Positions 8,871 to 16,416 of a stretch of 64,000 bases of DNA are shown here, piece after piece. The notes beneath the pieces were generated by a model, which was not told the origin of the DNA, did not search any database, and saw nothing but the letters and a program-made list of their open reading frames with translations. Source of the DNA: Glaciecola amylolytica. Lineage in GTDB: Bacteria > Bacteroidota > Bacteroidia > Flavobacteriales_D > Crocinitomicaceae. The translations under genes were made by a program, and so were the position numbers. The stretch is taken from contig CP034120.1 of the NCBI GenBank assembly GCA_003856375.1, positions 2,958,501 through 3,022,500 of the forward strand. The letters are read 5' to 3'. The number at the start of each line of letters is the position of its first letter. The first letter of the stretch is position 1.

Positions 8871-9638
8871 ATGAGTCTTAGTTTTGAAACAGAAAGAACT
8901 TACGAGATCAAAGATCGTAAAGTTGCCGGAATCATTGCGGTATCAGCATTTCTTTTGCTTTTGGCTATTCTTCATTTTCTGGGATATCGTATTCCAACTC
9001 CCCCACTTCCGGAGCAATTGCTTTATAAGGATATGGAAATGGAATTAATCCCGCTGGATGCCGTTGTTCTAGAACCGGGCGGCGGAGGCGGCGGATCAGG
9101 TACTCCTACCAAAGCAGAAAAAACAGAATCAACTCCGGAACAAATGGAGCAAATTCTGACACAAAATAACAGTTCCACACACGTAAAATCCGGTGGGTCA
9201 AATATGACCAATACAACCAAACCGAATAACAATCCTCCAAGTGCTCAAAATACCAGCGATAATCCTTTCGGAACCGGTGGTAGCGGCGGTGGAAACGGCA
9301 GAGGAAACGGAACAGGTATCGGCGACGATAACGGAAATGGAAACGGTCCCGGAACCGGTCCTGGTTCAGGAGGAAACATCAGTCGCTATTTGGTGCAAAA
9401 TCCAAATACGAACAGTATTAAATCAGATGAAAACTGTAAGATTGTTTTGTCTGTTTTGGTGGCACCGGATGGAAGCATCATCGGGAAACCGGTTTATGTA
9501 AAAGCTTCTTCCACGACCAACGACATGTCCTTAATCAATCAGGTCATCAGAGCTGTAGAAAGTCAGGCTCGCTTCAACAAAGCAGAGACGACTAAAAACA
9601 TGAAAGAAGCGATTACAATTCGAATTGTTGCCAATTAG
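8871..9638 (+). CDS. TonB-like energy transducer, glycine-rich
   Basis: Probable periplasm-spanning energy transducer. The 255-residue protein has a cytoplasmic head, one membrane span at about residues 22-42 (VAGIIAVSAFLLLLAILHFLGY), a proline/threonine/asparagine linker, a very Gly/Asn-rich stretch at about 130-168, and a C-terminal domain (KIVLSVLVAPDGSIIGKPVYVK...SLINQVIRAVE) that resembles TonB C-terminal domains. TonB proteins carry energy from ExbB/ExbD to outer-membrane receptors. The Gly-rich linker replaces the Pro-Lys/Pro-Glu linker of E. coli TonB. Its place right after exbD supports the call; the receptor served is unknown. Confidence 0.75.
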   Translation: MSLSFETERTYEIKDRKVAGIIAVSAFLLLLAILHFLGYRIPTPPLPEQLLYKDMEMELIPLDAVVLEPGGGGGGSGTPTKAEKTESTPEQMEQILTQNNSSTHVKSGGSNMTNTTKPNNNPPSAQNTSDNPFGTGGSGGGNGRGNGTGIGDDNGNGNGPGTGPGSGGNISRYLVQNPNTNSIKSDENCKIVLSVLVAPDGSIIGKPVYVKASSTTNDMSLINQVIRAVESQARFNKAETTKNMKEAITIRIVAN

Positions 9639-9716
9639 TTTCGTTAAAGTGGCTTAAAAAAATCGTTACTTCACTTTTTACTTGTAGATTTAAACTGGTT
9701 TACAGAGAGGGGGATT

Positions 9717-10664
9717 ATGGTGTTCGTATATATACTATTCATACTCATTATTCTATTTTCACTATATCAATATGTGGATAATAGCGAGTGGGAAGAATTG
9801 CAGGCAAAAAATTTTAAAACAATTTTTGAGCATCGGAACAAGAAGTACGGTGCTTACCAAATGAGAAGCAGGCAACCGGTCATTTTAATGTATGTTACAT
9901 TAGGATTCATTGTATTGGGCTTTATTTCGGTTTACGCCAAAGTCATTGTCAATAATTACGAAGGTCTTTCTTCGATGACCTTCAGTGAAGTTTCCGACAC
10001 CACTCAGTTTACATTAAGCAATCAGAATGTAGAGGAAACTCCGCCAAGTCAATTCAATTATCAGGGAGAAAACGGTGATGGTTTGCCACAGGCGAAAGAG
10101 GGCGGTGAAAGACCGCAGGAAAATCCGGAAACAACCGAAAGTTCGACTCCTGAAGCACGTGCTCCCAAGGAAAATACCAAACCTAAAACTCCCGAGGAAT
10201 CCATTTATGATTTCGAAAGAGATCTTTACGCCAAAGAAGGCGGTGCTGCCGAACGTGAGAAGATCCTGAAGGATATGGAGAAGCGCAAAAAAGAGCGTGA
10301 AGAGAAAAAGAAACAGCAGCAAAAAACAGACGGCGGAAACGGCGGGAATATAGGCTCAAATTCCGGAGTTCAGGGAAAAACACTGGCAGAATGGAACATG
10401 AACGGCCGGAAACCTCATCAGAACAATCCGGATTACATCAAAATTCCCGGCTACATGTGCGGAAAAGGTGTCAATGAAAAGATTGTCGTAAAAGTAAAAG
10501 TCAATTCCAACGGAGATGTTTACTGGGCACAATCTCAGGCTCCGGAAGGTGCAAATCCCTGTTGTGTAGAACAAGCAATCAATTACGCTAAAAAATCCCG
10601 TTTCGAATACGCAGCTACGCCTATTCAGGAAGGAACAATTACCTATTATTTCAAAGCACAATAA
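9717..10664 (+). CDS. TonB-like energy transducer with Bacteroidota-type N-terminus
   Basis: Second transducer of the operon, 315 residues. It starts with a hydrophobic segment (VFVYILFILIILFSLYQYV), then FEHRNKKYGAYQMRSRQP, the typical cytoplasmic motif of Bacteroidota TonB proteins, then a second membrane span (VILMYVTLGFIVLGFISVYA). A long charged Pro/Glu/Lys linker with a Lys/Glu-rich coiled-coil-like piece at about 185-205 follows. The C-terminal domain (EKIVVKVKVNSNGDVYWAQS...CCVEQAINYAKKSRFEY) is TonB-like and has an unusual Cys-Cys pair. The start is preceded by AGAGAGGGGG, an unusually strong purine-rich ribosome site for this genome. Confidence 0.75.
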   Translation: MVFVYILFILIILFSLYQYVDNSEWEELQAKNFKTIFEHRNKKYGAYQMRSRQPVILMYVTLGFIVLGFISVYAKVIVNNYEGLSSMTFSEVSDTTQFTLSNQNVEETPPSQFNYQGENGDGLPQAKEGGERPQENPETTESSTPEARAPKENTKPKTPEESIYDFERDLYAKEGGAAEREKILKDMEKRKKEREEKKKQQQKTDGGNGGNIGSNSGVQGKTLAEWNMNGRKPHQNNPDYIKIPGYMCGKGVNEKIVVKVKVNSNGDVYWAQSQAPEGANPCCVEQAINYAKKSRFEYAATPIQEGTITYYFKAQ

Positions 10665-10668
10665 TGCT

Positions 10669-11913
10669 ATGAATTATTCAGAAACCATCGAATGGTTGTT
10701 TCAACAATTTCCGGCATACCATCAACTGGGAACTCAGGCATACAATCCGGGACTAAAGAATATCGAAGAGCTCAGTGCTTTTTTTGACAATCCGGAGAAA
10801 AAGCTGCGTTTCGTTCACGTTGGAGGAACCAATGGAAAAGGTTCCGTTTCAAACATGCTGGCTTCTATTCTGACAGAAAGTAACGAGAAGGTTGGTTTGT
10901 TCACCTCTCCTCACCTTTTCGACTTCACGGAACGCATCCGCATCAACGGAACTCCGGTAGATCAGCTTTTTGTTGTTGAATTTTGCGAAAAAGTACGAAA
11001 TCATTCCTGGAGCATTCAACCTTCATTCTTTGAAATCACGTGGATGATGGCCCTCGAATACTTCCATCAGAATCAATGTACCCTTGTTATTGCGGAAGTT
11101 GGTTTAGGTGGCCGTTTGGATTCTACCAATATTATTCAGCCGCTGATTTCGGTTATTACCAATATCGGTCTGGACCACGTTCAGATTCTCGGAAACACAC
11201 GTGCAGAAATTGCATTTGAAAAAGCCGGAATCATCAAACCGCACATTCCGGTAGTTTTGGGAGAAGTCGATGAGGAAACTTTTCCGGTCTTCGAAGCCGC
11301 TGCAAAGAAAAATCAGACAACTTTAATGATTCCGGATCTTGAAACGGTCATCCCGAAAGAAATCATCGGATACCAGATTGGGAACTACCGCATTGTTTCC
11401 ACTGTTTGCGACTATTTATCCAAACTCGGCTTTGCATGCGATCAGAACGCAAAAGAAAGAGGAATCCGCAACCTGAAAGCAAATACCGGTTTCTTCGGCA
11501 GAATGGAGATTATTTCGACTCAGCCGCTGACCATTATCGATTGTGCGCATAATGCAGAAGGCATTCAAGTTCTCATGAATGCTGTTTCGGAATTGAATAA
11601 AGGACAACTTCATTGCATTTACAGCACCAGTTCCGACAAAGATCTGGACACTATTTTGGAGATTTTACCTCCGGAAGCACATTATTACTTCACAACCTTC
11701 TCCAATCCGAGAAGCATTACTTTGGAGAAATTGAAGGAAAAAACAGCTTCTGAGCTAAAAAAATCGATTTTTTTTGATTCTCCACTGGCAGCGCTAAAAA
11801 GCGCACAAGATTCTGCAAACAAAGAAGATACAATTCTGATCTTTGGCTCCTTCTTTTTAATTCATGATTTTTTTGAATTTTTTTTTCGAAAACCGCTTGC
11901 CGAAAAGAAATAA
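10669..11913 (+). CDS. folC: Bifunctional folylpolyglutamate/dihydrofolate synthase
   Basis: FolC joins glutamate to dihydropteroate and to folates in the cytoplasm. The 414-residue protein belongs to the Mur-ligase superfamily: ATP loop HVGGTNGKGSVS at residues 50-61, FTSPHLFDFTERIRING, EVGLGGRLDSTN, ITNIGLDHVQILG, and the C-terminal TIIDCAHNAEGI. These are FolC signatures, not MurC-F ones. It starts 4 bases after the TonB-like gene, so it is probably in the same transcript, although the functions are unrelated. The stop is close to the tRNA-Val promoter. Confidence 0.95.
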   Translation: MNYSETIEWLFQQFPAYHQLGTQAYNPGLKNIEELSAFFDNPEKKLRFVHVGGTNGKGSVSNMLASILTESNEKVGLFTSPHLFDFTERIRINGTPVDQLFVVEFCEKVRNHSWSIQPSFFEITWMMALEYFHQNQCTLVIAEVGLGGRLDSTNIIQPLISVITNIGLDHVQILGNTRAEIAFEKAGIIKPHIPVVLGEVDEETFPVFEAAAKKNQTTLMIPDLETVIPKEIIGYQIGNYRIVSTVCDYLSKLGFACDQNAKERGIRNLKANTGFFGRMEIISTQPLTIIDCAHNAEGIQVLMNAVSELNKGQLHCIYSTSSDKDLDTILEILPPEAHYYFTTFSNPRSITLEKLKEKTASELKKSIFFDSPLAALKSAQDSANKEDTILIFGSFFLIHDFFEFFFRKPLAEKK

Positions 11914-11926
11914 TGCCTTATATTTG
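11896..11926 (+). promoter_or_regulatory. Promoter of tRNA-Val
   Basis: CTTG at 11896-11899 (one mismatch to the -33 TTTG), a 19-base spacer, and TATATTTG at 11919-11926, an exact -7 TAnnTTTG. It is the best full Bacteroidota-type promoter I see in the window and overlaps the 3' end of folC. Confidence 0.65.
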
Positions 11927-11983
11927 CACTCGCATTAGAGAAACAACGGTAGCTCAGAAAAATGCAAAAAACACAAAAGTTAT

Positions 11984-12059
<76 letters not shown>

Positions 12060-12064
12060 AGAAG

Positions 12065-12096
12065 AAAAAGCCTTGCAAATTTTGCAAGGCTTTTTT
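12065..12096 (+). terminator. Terminator of tRNA-Val
   Basis: AAAAAGCCTTGCAAA pairs with TTTGCAAGGCTTTTT with almost no loop, ending in a T run, 7 bases after the tRNA. It separates the tRNA from the GIY-YIG gene. Confidence 0.8.
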
Positions 12097-12118
12097 GTTT
12101 GTATAAAACTTACTATCC

Positions 12119-12388
12119 ATGTTCTATACTTATATTCTCCATTCCAGGACAAGAGATAAATTCTATATTGGAGCATCTGAAAATCCGGAAGAGAGACTCA
12201 AAAAGCATAACAATAAAAACAAAGGTTTTACAAATCAAGCTCAGGATTGGAAAATTGTCTTTAGACAATCTTTTCCTACAAAAAAAGAAGCTCTTGATTA
12301 TGAATTGCAAATTAAAAAGTGGAAATCCAGAAAGAAAATCGTTCAACTTATTAGTGACTCAGTTGATTCAGAGCGTCCCGATGCATAG
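12119..12388 (+). CDS. GIY-YIG nuclease superfamily protein ending inside a tRNA-like sequence
   Basis: Small single-domain GIY-YIG protein of 89 residues. The start MFYTYILHS has the first motif as YTY (residues 3-5), FYIG at 15-18 gives the YIG part, Arg26 and His30 lie in the following helix (NPEERLKKHN), and a Glu in KKEALDYELQIKKWKSRKK is in the place of the metal-binding residue. GIY-YIG domains cut DNA; this UPF0213/YhbQ-like group is widespread and its role is not settled. The last codons (SDSVDSERPDA) read through a sequence copied from the tRNA D arm, and the stop TAG lies in the loop of a hairpin. AT-rich codons and this context suggest a mobile or recently inserted gene. Confidence 0.85.
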   Translation: MFYTYILHSRTRDKFYIGASENPEERLKKHNNKNKGFTNQAQDWKIVFRQSFPTKKEALDYELQIKKWKSRKKIVQLISDSVDSERPDA

Positions 12389-12428
12389 CAATCGGGAATG
12401 TCGGCGGTTCGAATCCGTCATTCCCCAC
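12351..12428 (+). pseudogene. tRNA-Val-like fragment with altered anticodon arm
   Basis: CTCAGTTGATTCAGAGCG matches the D arm of tRNA-Val (one change), and ATGTCGGCGGTTCGAATCC and on through CCCCAC (12398-12428) repeats the variable loop, T arm and 3' acceptor exactly. The 5' acceptor strand is lost, and the anticodon arm is replaced by TCCCGAT-GCATAGCA-ATCGGGA. It cannot fold into a working tRNA. It overlaps the end of the GIY-YIG gene. Confidence 0.8.
12398..12428 (+). repeat. 31-bp direct repeat, copy 2
   Basis: Exact second copy of 12029-12059, at the right edge of the GIY-YIG unit. Confidence 0.85.
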
Positions 12429-12435
12429 CAAAAAC

Positions 12436-12471
12436 AAAAAGAGCATTTAACACAAGTTAAATGCTCTTTTT
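12436..12471 (+). terminator. Terminator after the tRNA-like fragment
   Basis: GAGCATTTAAC pairs with GTTAAATGCTC around ACAA, flanked by A5 and T5. It copies the tRNA-terminator arrangement of the intact tRNA but with different stem sequence. Confidence 0.75.
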
Positions 12472-12783
12472 GTTTTCCCTCAATTCTCACTCTCCCACTC
12501 ACACTGCTGTTACTCTTTTTGAGGATTGAGTGTGAGCTTTGAGTGTGGCATCTCCCTTCGAAGCTAGAATTATGTCTCCTCCCTTGAGGGAGGATTAAGG
12601 AGGGTGGCGATTCTAAAATCTTCTGGAACTTTTAATTCCATTTCCTAAGCCAGCAAACCTATTCCATTCCTATTTGATAGGAAAATCTTCTATCTCAGTT
12701 TTTTTTGGTAGTATTGAGGCCTTAATAAACGAAAACTATTTATTGAATCACGATTCCTCTATAAATTGAAATTCAATATGAAA
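12472..12783. other. Intergenic region with REP-like palindrome
   Basis: No convincing gene. It contains CTCACACT and AGTGTGAG in inverted orientation near 12500-12535. It also has a hairpin CCTCCCTTGAGGGAGG at 12578-12593 followed by GATTAAGGAGGGTGG, resembling dispersed repeats of Bacteroidota genomes, and a copy of a short repeat at 12695-12717 that recurs at 14672-14695. Confidence 0.5.
12695..12717 (+). repeat. Short direct repeat flanking the accessory genes, left copy
   Basis: TCAG, eight T, GGTAGTATTGA. The right copy at 14672-14695 has nine T and is otherwise identical. The two copies bracket the deoxyribosyltransferase-like gene and the following MORN-like gene. Confidence 0.5.
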
Positions 12784-12802
12784 AACCAATATTATATTGG
12801 TT
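12784..12802. promoter_or_regulatory. 19-bp perfect palindrome, candidate operator
   Basis: AACCAATAT-T-ATATTGGTT, 9-base arms around one base, 57 bases before the ATG at 12860. No T run follows, so a binding site is more likely than a terminator. The binding protein is unknown. Confidence 0.5.
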
Positions 12803-12859
12803 GTAACTAGTTATTAATGGCGAGTAGAAAGGTAAAATAATATTAAGAGTCATAAAATA

Positions 12860-13753
12860 ATGAGTACTACTAAACCAAAGAACGAGAACGTAACAGTTCC
12901 AAGCACTGAAAAATTGATGTGTGGTATTGTAATGCCAATTTCAGAAATTGACGGTTGCACAGAAAGTCACTGGAAAGAAGTCTATACCATAATATCTCAA
13001 TCCATCGATAAAGCAAGTTTTAGTGCTAATCTTGTTAGTAATTCTGACGACGTTGGAGTAATTCAAAAGAGAATTATTCAAAATTTATATGACAATCCAA
13101 TGGTTGTAGTAGATGTTAGCGGTAAGAACCCAAACGTGATGTTGGAACTAGGGATAAGACTAGCCTTTGACAAACCTACAATTATCATTAAAGATGATAA
13201 AACACAATATAGTTTTGACACTTCGCCAATTGAACATTTGGAATACCCAAGAGATTTAAGATTTTCAAAAATTGTAGAATTTAAAGATAGACTTGCAGAA
13301 AAAATTGTTCAAACACATAAAAAAGCTACAGCCGATGAAAATTTCAGTACGTTTCTAAAACATTTTGGATCGTTTAAAGTAGCTAAGATTGAAACAGAAG
13401 TCGTTTCAAAAGAAGATTATATCTTGGAAGAAATAAAAACTTTAAGGGAGGTTGTTTTAAGAAACAACAGGAATTTAAACCGGCGAGATTTTTCATATGA
13501 AAAAGATAACGACCTGTTTGATGAAAATGATCGAAGATTAATTACCATTTGCTTTGGTGACAAAAAACCTCAAGAAGTTGAACCTATATTTGATCAAATT
13601 AAATCACTTAAAAGTGTAGCATTTGCAGAAATAGTTAGATTATCTGATGAGCACTGCCATATTAAAGTAAGATTTGATGAACGCGTATCAAAATCAATAA
13701 TGCTAAGGAGGCTGAAAGAACTCGTAGGTGATAAAGTCGAATATATCAGATGA
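12860..13753 (+). CDS. Nucleoside 2-deoxyribosyltransferase/TIR-like protein, possible defence effector
   Basis: 297 residues, no signal peptide, so cytoplasmic. The N-terminal ~115 residues look like the nucleoside 2-deoxyribosyltransferase/TIR-like Rossmann fold: CGIVMPIS at 21-28, then MVVVDVSGKNPNVMLELGIRLAFDKPTIII at 81-110. Asp85, Asn90/Asn92 and Glu96 fit the D-x-S-x-x-N-x-N-V-M-x-E-L-G pattern, whose Glu is the nucleophile in deoxyribosyltransferases. A helical middle follows, then a C-terminal ~75-residue domain (RLITICFGD...KVEYI) with a beta-alpha-beta-beta-alpha-beta look. Related domains act as NAD- or nucleotide-cleaving effectors in some anti-phage systems, including retron toxins; that role here is inference. 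No reverse transcriptase or cyclase is nearby. Base composition is more AT-rich than the flanks, suggesting transfer. Confidence 0.6.
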   Translation: MSTTKPKNENVTVPSTEKLMCGIVMPISEIDGCTESHWKEVYTIISQSIDKASFSANLVSNSDDVGVIQKRIIQNLYDNPMVVVDVSGKNPNVMLELGIRLAFDKPTIIIKDDKTQYSFDTSPIEHLEYPRDLRFSKIVEFKDRLAEKIVQTHKKATADENFSTFLKHFGSFKVAKIETEVVSKEDYILEEIKTLREVVLRNNRNLNRRDFSYEKDNDLFDENDRRLITICFGDKKPQEVEPIFDQIKSLKSVAFAEIVRLSDEHCHIKVRFDERVSKSIMLRRLKELVGDKVEYIR

Positions 13754-13827
13754 GTCCTATTAATAGCAAAAAAACAAAGTAACTATCAAAATATTGGAGA
13801 CTTGGAATTAATCCGATATTTACCCTC

Positions 13828-14589
13828 ATGAAAATCGTTACAACCTTACTTTTTTCCACCTTGGTCTTTCTGGTGCTCGGCCAGCAGCAACTAAAAGACC
13901 TGGATACTACGTTGGATTATAAAGAACGTTTTTATGAAAACGGGCAACTGATCACAACCAATTTATGGCGCTACGTTTACCCCAACGGTAAGTCGATTGC
14001 AGCCGAAGATCTTTATTTGAATCCCCATATGGATACTTCGAAAATGGAACGTGAGCCTGATGGATTGTGGGTAGAATATTTTGATGAAAAATGGAATCCG
14101 GTTGATTCTTCCAATTATTACTATCACATTTTATGTGAGTATAATTTAGGCTACACAAAAGGCAAGGTCTATTATTTCAAAAAAGATGAAATCATGTATA
14201 CAGCACTTCGTTATCCGAAACTGAACGATTCCATTTTTAATGGTTTCCGGAAAATCGTTTATAACAAAGGGGAAATTCTCTGGGTTGAGTACAGTTTGTT
14301 CAGTGAAGACTCGTTGCAGAAAAAGTATTACAACATGGCTTATTACTTCCCTAATGGACAATTAAAGTCTCATAATCTCTCAGACGATCACCATTATCAA
14401 TATGAATCAACCATGTATAACAAAGCCGGACTTTGTACCTATGAATTAAAACTCAATCGCAATGAATCTTACATCATTAAACGGAAGCGAAAAGGACGAA
14501 AAGAAATCATTGACGTAAGAGAAAAGGGAGTATTCACCAAAACGGTGAAAGTGAATGGCAAAGAAGTGAGAAAACGAACACACACATAA
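13828..14589 (+). CDS. Secreted protein with MORN-like (YwqK-type) segments
   Basis: 253 residues with a signal peptide (MKIVTTLLFSTLVFLVLGQ). Segments such as YENGQLITTNLWRYVYPNGK and YYFPNGQLKSHN resemble the YxNGxL units of the MORN_2/YwqK family, which database names often call antitoxin without evidence for that in such proteins. The C-terminus is very basic (KRKRKGRKE and ..KEVRKRTHT). Function unknown. The giant protein at 16417-19698 carries the same type of repeat in better form. It starts 74 bases after the deoxyribosyltransferase-like gene. Confidence 0.6.
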   Translation: MKIVTTLLFSTLVFLVLGQQQLKDLDTTLDYKERFYENGQLITTNLWRYVYPNGKSIAAEDLYLNPHMDTSKMEREPDGLWVEYFDEKWNPVDSSNYYYHILCEYNLGYTKGKVYYFKKDEIMYTALRYPKLNDSIFNGFRKIVYNKGEILWVEYSLFSEDSLQKKYYNMAYYFPNGQLKSHNLSDDHHYQYESTMYNKAGLCTYELKLNRNESYIIKRKRKGRKEIIDVREKGVFTKTVKVNGKEVRKRTHT

Positions 14590-14671
14590 TCTTCATAAAC
14601 CACAGATTTCATCCCGTTTCCCCCGAACCTTTAAACCGGCTCACTCCCATTTGGCCTAAAAACACCGTATT

Positions 14672-14695
14672 TCAGTTTTTTTTTGGTAGTATTGA
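14672..14695 (+). repeat. Short direct repeat flanking the accessory genes, right copy
   Basis: TCAG, nine T, GGTAGTATTGA; see the left copy at 12695-12717. The rest of 14590-14819 holds a small hairpin CTTAGC-agtcaa-GCTAAG at 14768-14785 and a tandem GCAACATTCAA (14786-14796 and 14810-14820) just before the next gene. Confidence 0.5.
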
Positions 14696-14819
14696 AGTGT
14701 AAAAACTGAAGTTCAGCAGAAAATCGATTTTTAGCCGGGGTGAAATAGCCACCTGTATTAAAACACCTTAGCAGTCAAGCTAAGAGCAACATTCAAAAAA
14801 GACAATTAAGCAACATTCA

Positions 14820-16124
14820 ATGAGATTCATTTTTTTAATAGCAATCCTTTTTTCGACACAACTTTTTGGACAAATTGATATATCAATTAATTTAGCAAAA
14901 TACATGCAGGCACAAGTCGACGTAAATGATTTCAGCGGAACAGTACTCGTTACAAAAAACGATTCGGTTTTATTGAAGCAATCATACGGTTTCGCCGATT
15001 ATGAATGGAATGTCAGAAACACAATTGATACTAAATTTCAATTGGCTTCAGTAAGTAAACAATTTACAGCCGCTGCTATCCTTCTATTGGCAGAAAGAGG
15101 GAAATTGTCACTTAATGACAATCTAAGTAAATTCTTTCCTGATTATCCAAAAGCAGACAGTGTCACTATTCATATGTTATTATCTCATTCTTCAGGACTT
15201 GCTTTAGGCTTTAAAGAACTTGCATTAACGACTATCAGCAGTGATTCTGCCTATTCTGAAATTAAAAAAATACCTTATGAATTTTCGCCGGGAACGAAAA
15301 GTGAATATAGCAATATCGGCTATTACTTATTAGGTAAAATCATAGAAAAGGTTTCAGGTGAAACGTACGCAACTTTCTTAAGAAAAAATATATTTGAAAA
15401 AGCAGGAATGAAGAATACCGGTGTCAGCAATCATGATTCGATCATTTCAAAAAAAGCAAAAGCTTATTGTCGAACAGAAAAAGGATTTGTCCACAATCCC
15501 TATATCAATTGGGGATTTAACATCGGTCACGACGGGGTTTATTCTACCATTGAAGATTTAGCTCTATGGGATCAGGCACTTTATGGAACAACTATTCTGT
15601 CCACAGAAATGAAGAACCGAATGTTCACTTCTTACAACTCTGAAAATTTCGGGTATGGATTTGTTATAAATCCATTTTACAATCAGGGGCATCAGCTGAT
15701 TGCGCATGATGGTGGCTTTTTTGGTACAATGACTTCTTTTAACCGGTTTACGGACGACAAGCTTTTTATAACTGTTTTGTCTAATAACGAATCTGCTTCC
15801 TACATCATTGCTTACGGTCTTTCTGCAATTGTTTTTCAAAAAGACGTTGAACTTCCATATAAACACATTCAAATTAAAACAGATTCCAGGATCTATCATA
15901 AATACGCGGGGAAATATGGGGAAATTGAAATACTGACCCGTGACGGAAAACTATACTATAATGATTTGGAAACAGAACTTTTATCCGAATCCGAAACGAA
16001 ATTTTTCAGAGCAAACAACAACGATAGAACCGTAGAATTCATTCAGGACAAATCGGGCGTCTGCCATTCGATCATTCTGACAAAAGGTGGAGTGAAAGAA
16101 ATAATTCCGAGAAATATTCCGTAA
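14820..16124 (+). CDS. Class C beta-lactamase-fold serine hydrolase
   Basis: 434 residues with signal peptide MRFIFLIAILFSTQLFGQ, so periplasmic or exported. It has the active-site motif S77-V-S-K80 (LASVSKQFTAA), the Y163-S-N165 motif (SEYSNIGYYL), and H296-D-G-G in place of the KTG box, which is common in the esterase/peptidase branch of this family (Beta-lactamase PF00144). A C-terminal domain of ~90 residues follows (KYAGKYGEIEILTRDGKLYYND), as in many AmpC-like peptidases. Substrate unknown: D-amino peptides, esters or beta-lactams are possible; I would not call it a resistance gene. Confidence 0.87.
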   Translation: MRFIFLIAILFSTQLFGQIDISINLAKYMQAQVDVNDFSGTVLVTKNDSVLLKQSYGFADYEWNVRNTIDTKFQLASVSKQFTAAAILLLAERGKLSLNDNLSKFFPDYPKADSVTIHMLLSHSSGLALGFKELALTTISSDSAYSEIKKIPYEFSPGTKSEYSNIGYYLLGKIIEKVSGETYATFLRKNIFEKAGMKNTGVSNHDSIISKKAKAYCRTEKGFVHNPYINWGFNIGHDGVYSTIEDLALWDQALYGTTILSTEMKNRMFTSYNSENFGYGFVINPFYNQGHQLIAHDGGFFGTMTSFNRFTDDKLFITVLSNNESASYIIAYGLSAIVFQKDVELPYKHIQIKTDSRIYHKYAGKYGEIEILTRDGKLYYNDLETELLSESETKFFRANNNDRTVEFIQDKSGVCHSIILTKGGVKEIIPRNIP

Positions 16125-16231
16125 CAAACCTCTCGCCCGAAAAGAGGTTGAATCAGTTTAAAATCCATTGATAGATAAACTACTTTAACACCGTATTCTC
16201 AAACAATTTGTAAAAACAGCTTTGTTTTAAC

Positions 16232-16265
16232 AAAAGAGCGCGATGTAACCAGATAGCGCTTTTTG
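16232..16265 (+). terminator. Terminator-like hairpin
   Basis: AAAAGAGCGC and GCGCTTTTT pair around a 12-base loop and end in a T run, about 110 bases after the hydrolase gene. Nothing else recognisable lies in 16125-16416. Confidence 0.6.
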
Positions 16266-16416
16266 TATTTTAATTCGTTTTCAAAGCTGTTTCATGCAAA
16301 AAGAATGGGCTTTGATTTTCTTCAAAAGATTACTGAAAATCAATAGAAAAAATTAAATTTACGACCGAAATCTACTTACACAGTAATAGACCTAAACTTA
16401 AATTAGTTAATTGATT

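Noticed and set aside
9060..9370. Gly-rich stretch as a CRISPR or tandem-repeat array
   Set aside because: The bases are not in regular repeats with spacers; they encode the Gly/Asn-rich linker of the TonB-like protein.
12860..14589. Toxin-antitoxin pair formed by the deoxyribosyltransferase-like gene and the MORN-like gene
   Set aside because: The second protein has a signal peptide and would act outside the cytoplasm; the YwqK antitoxin label is only a family name. The 74-base gap also gives no coupling evidence.
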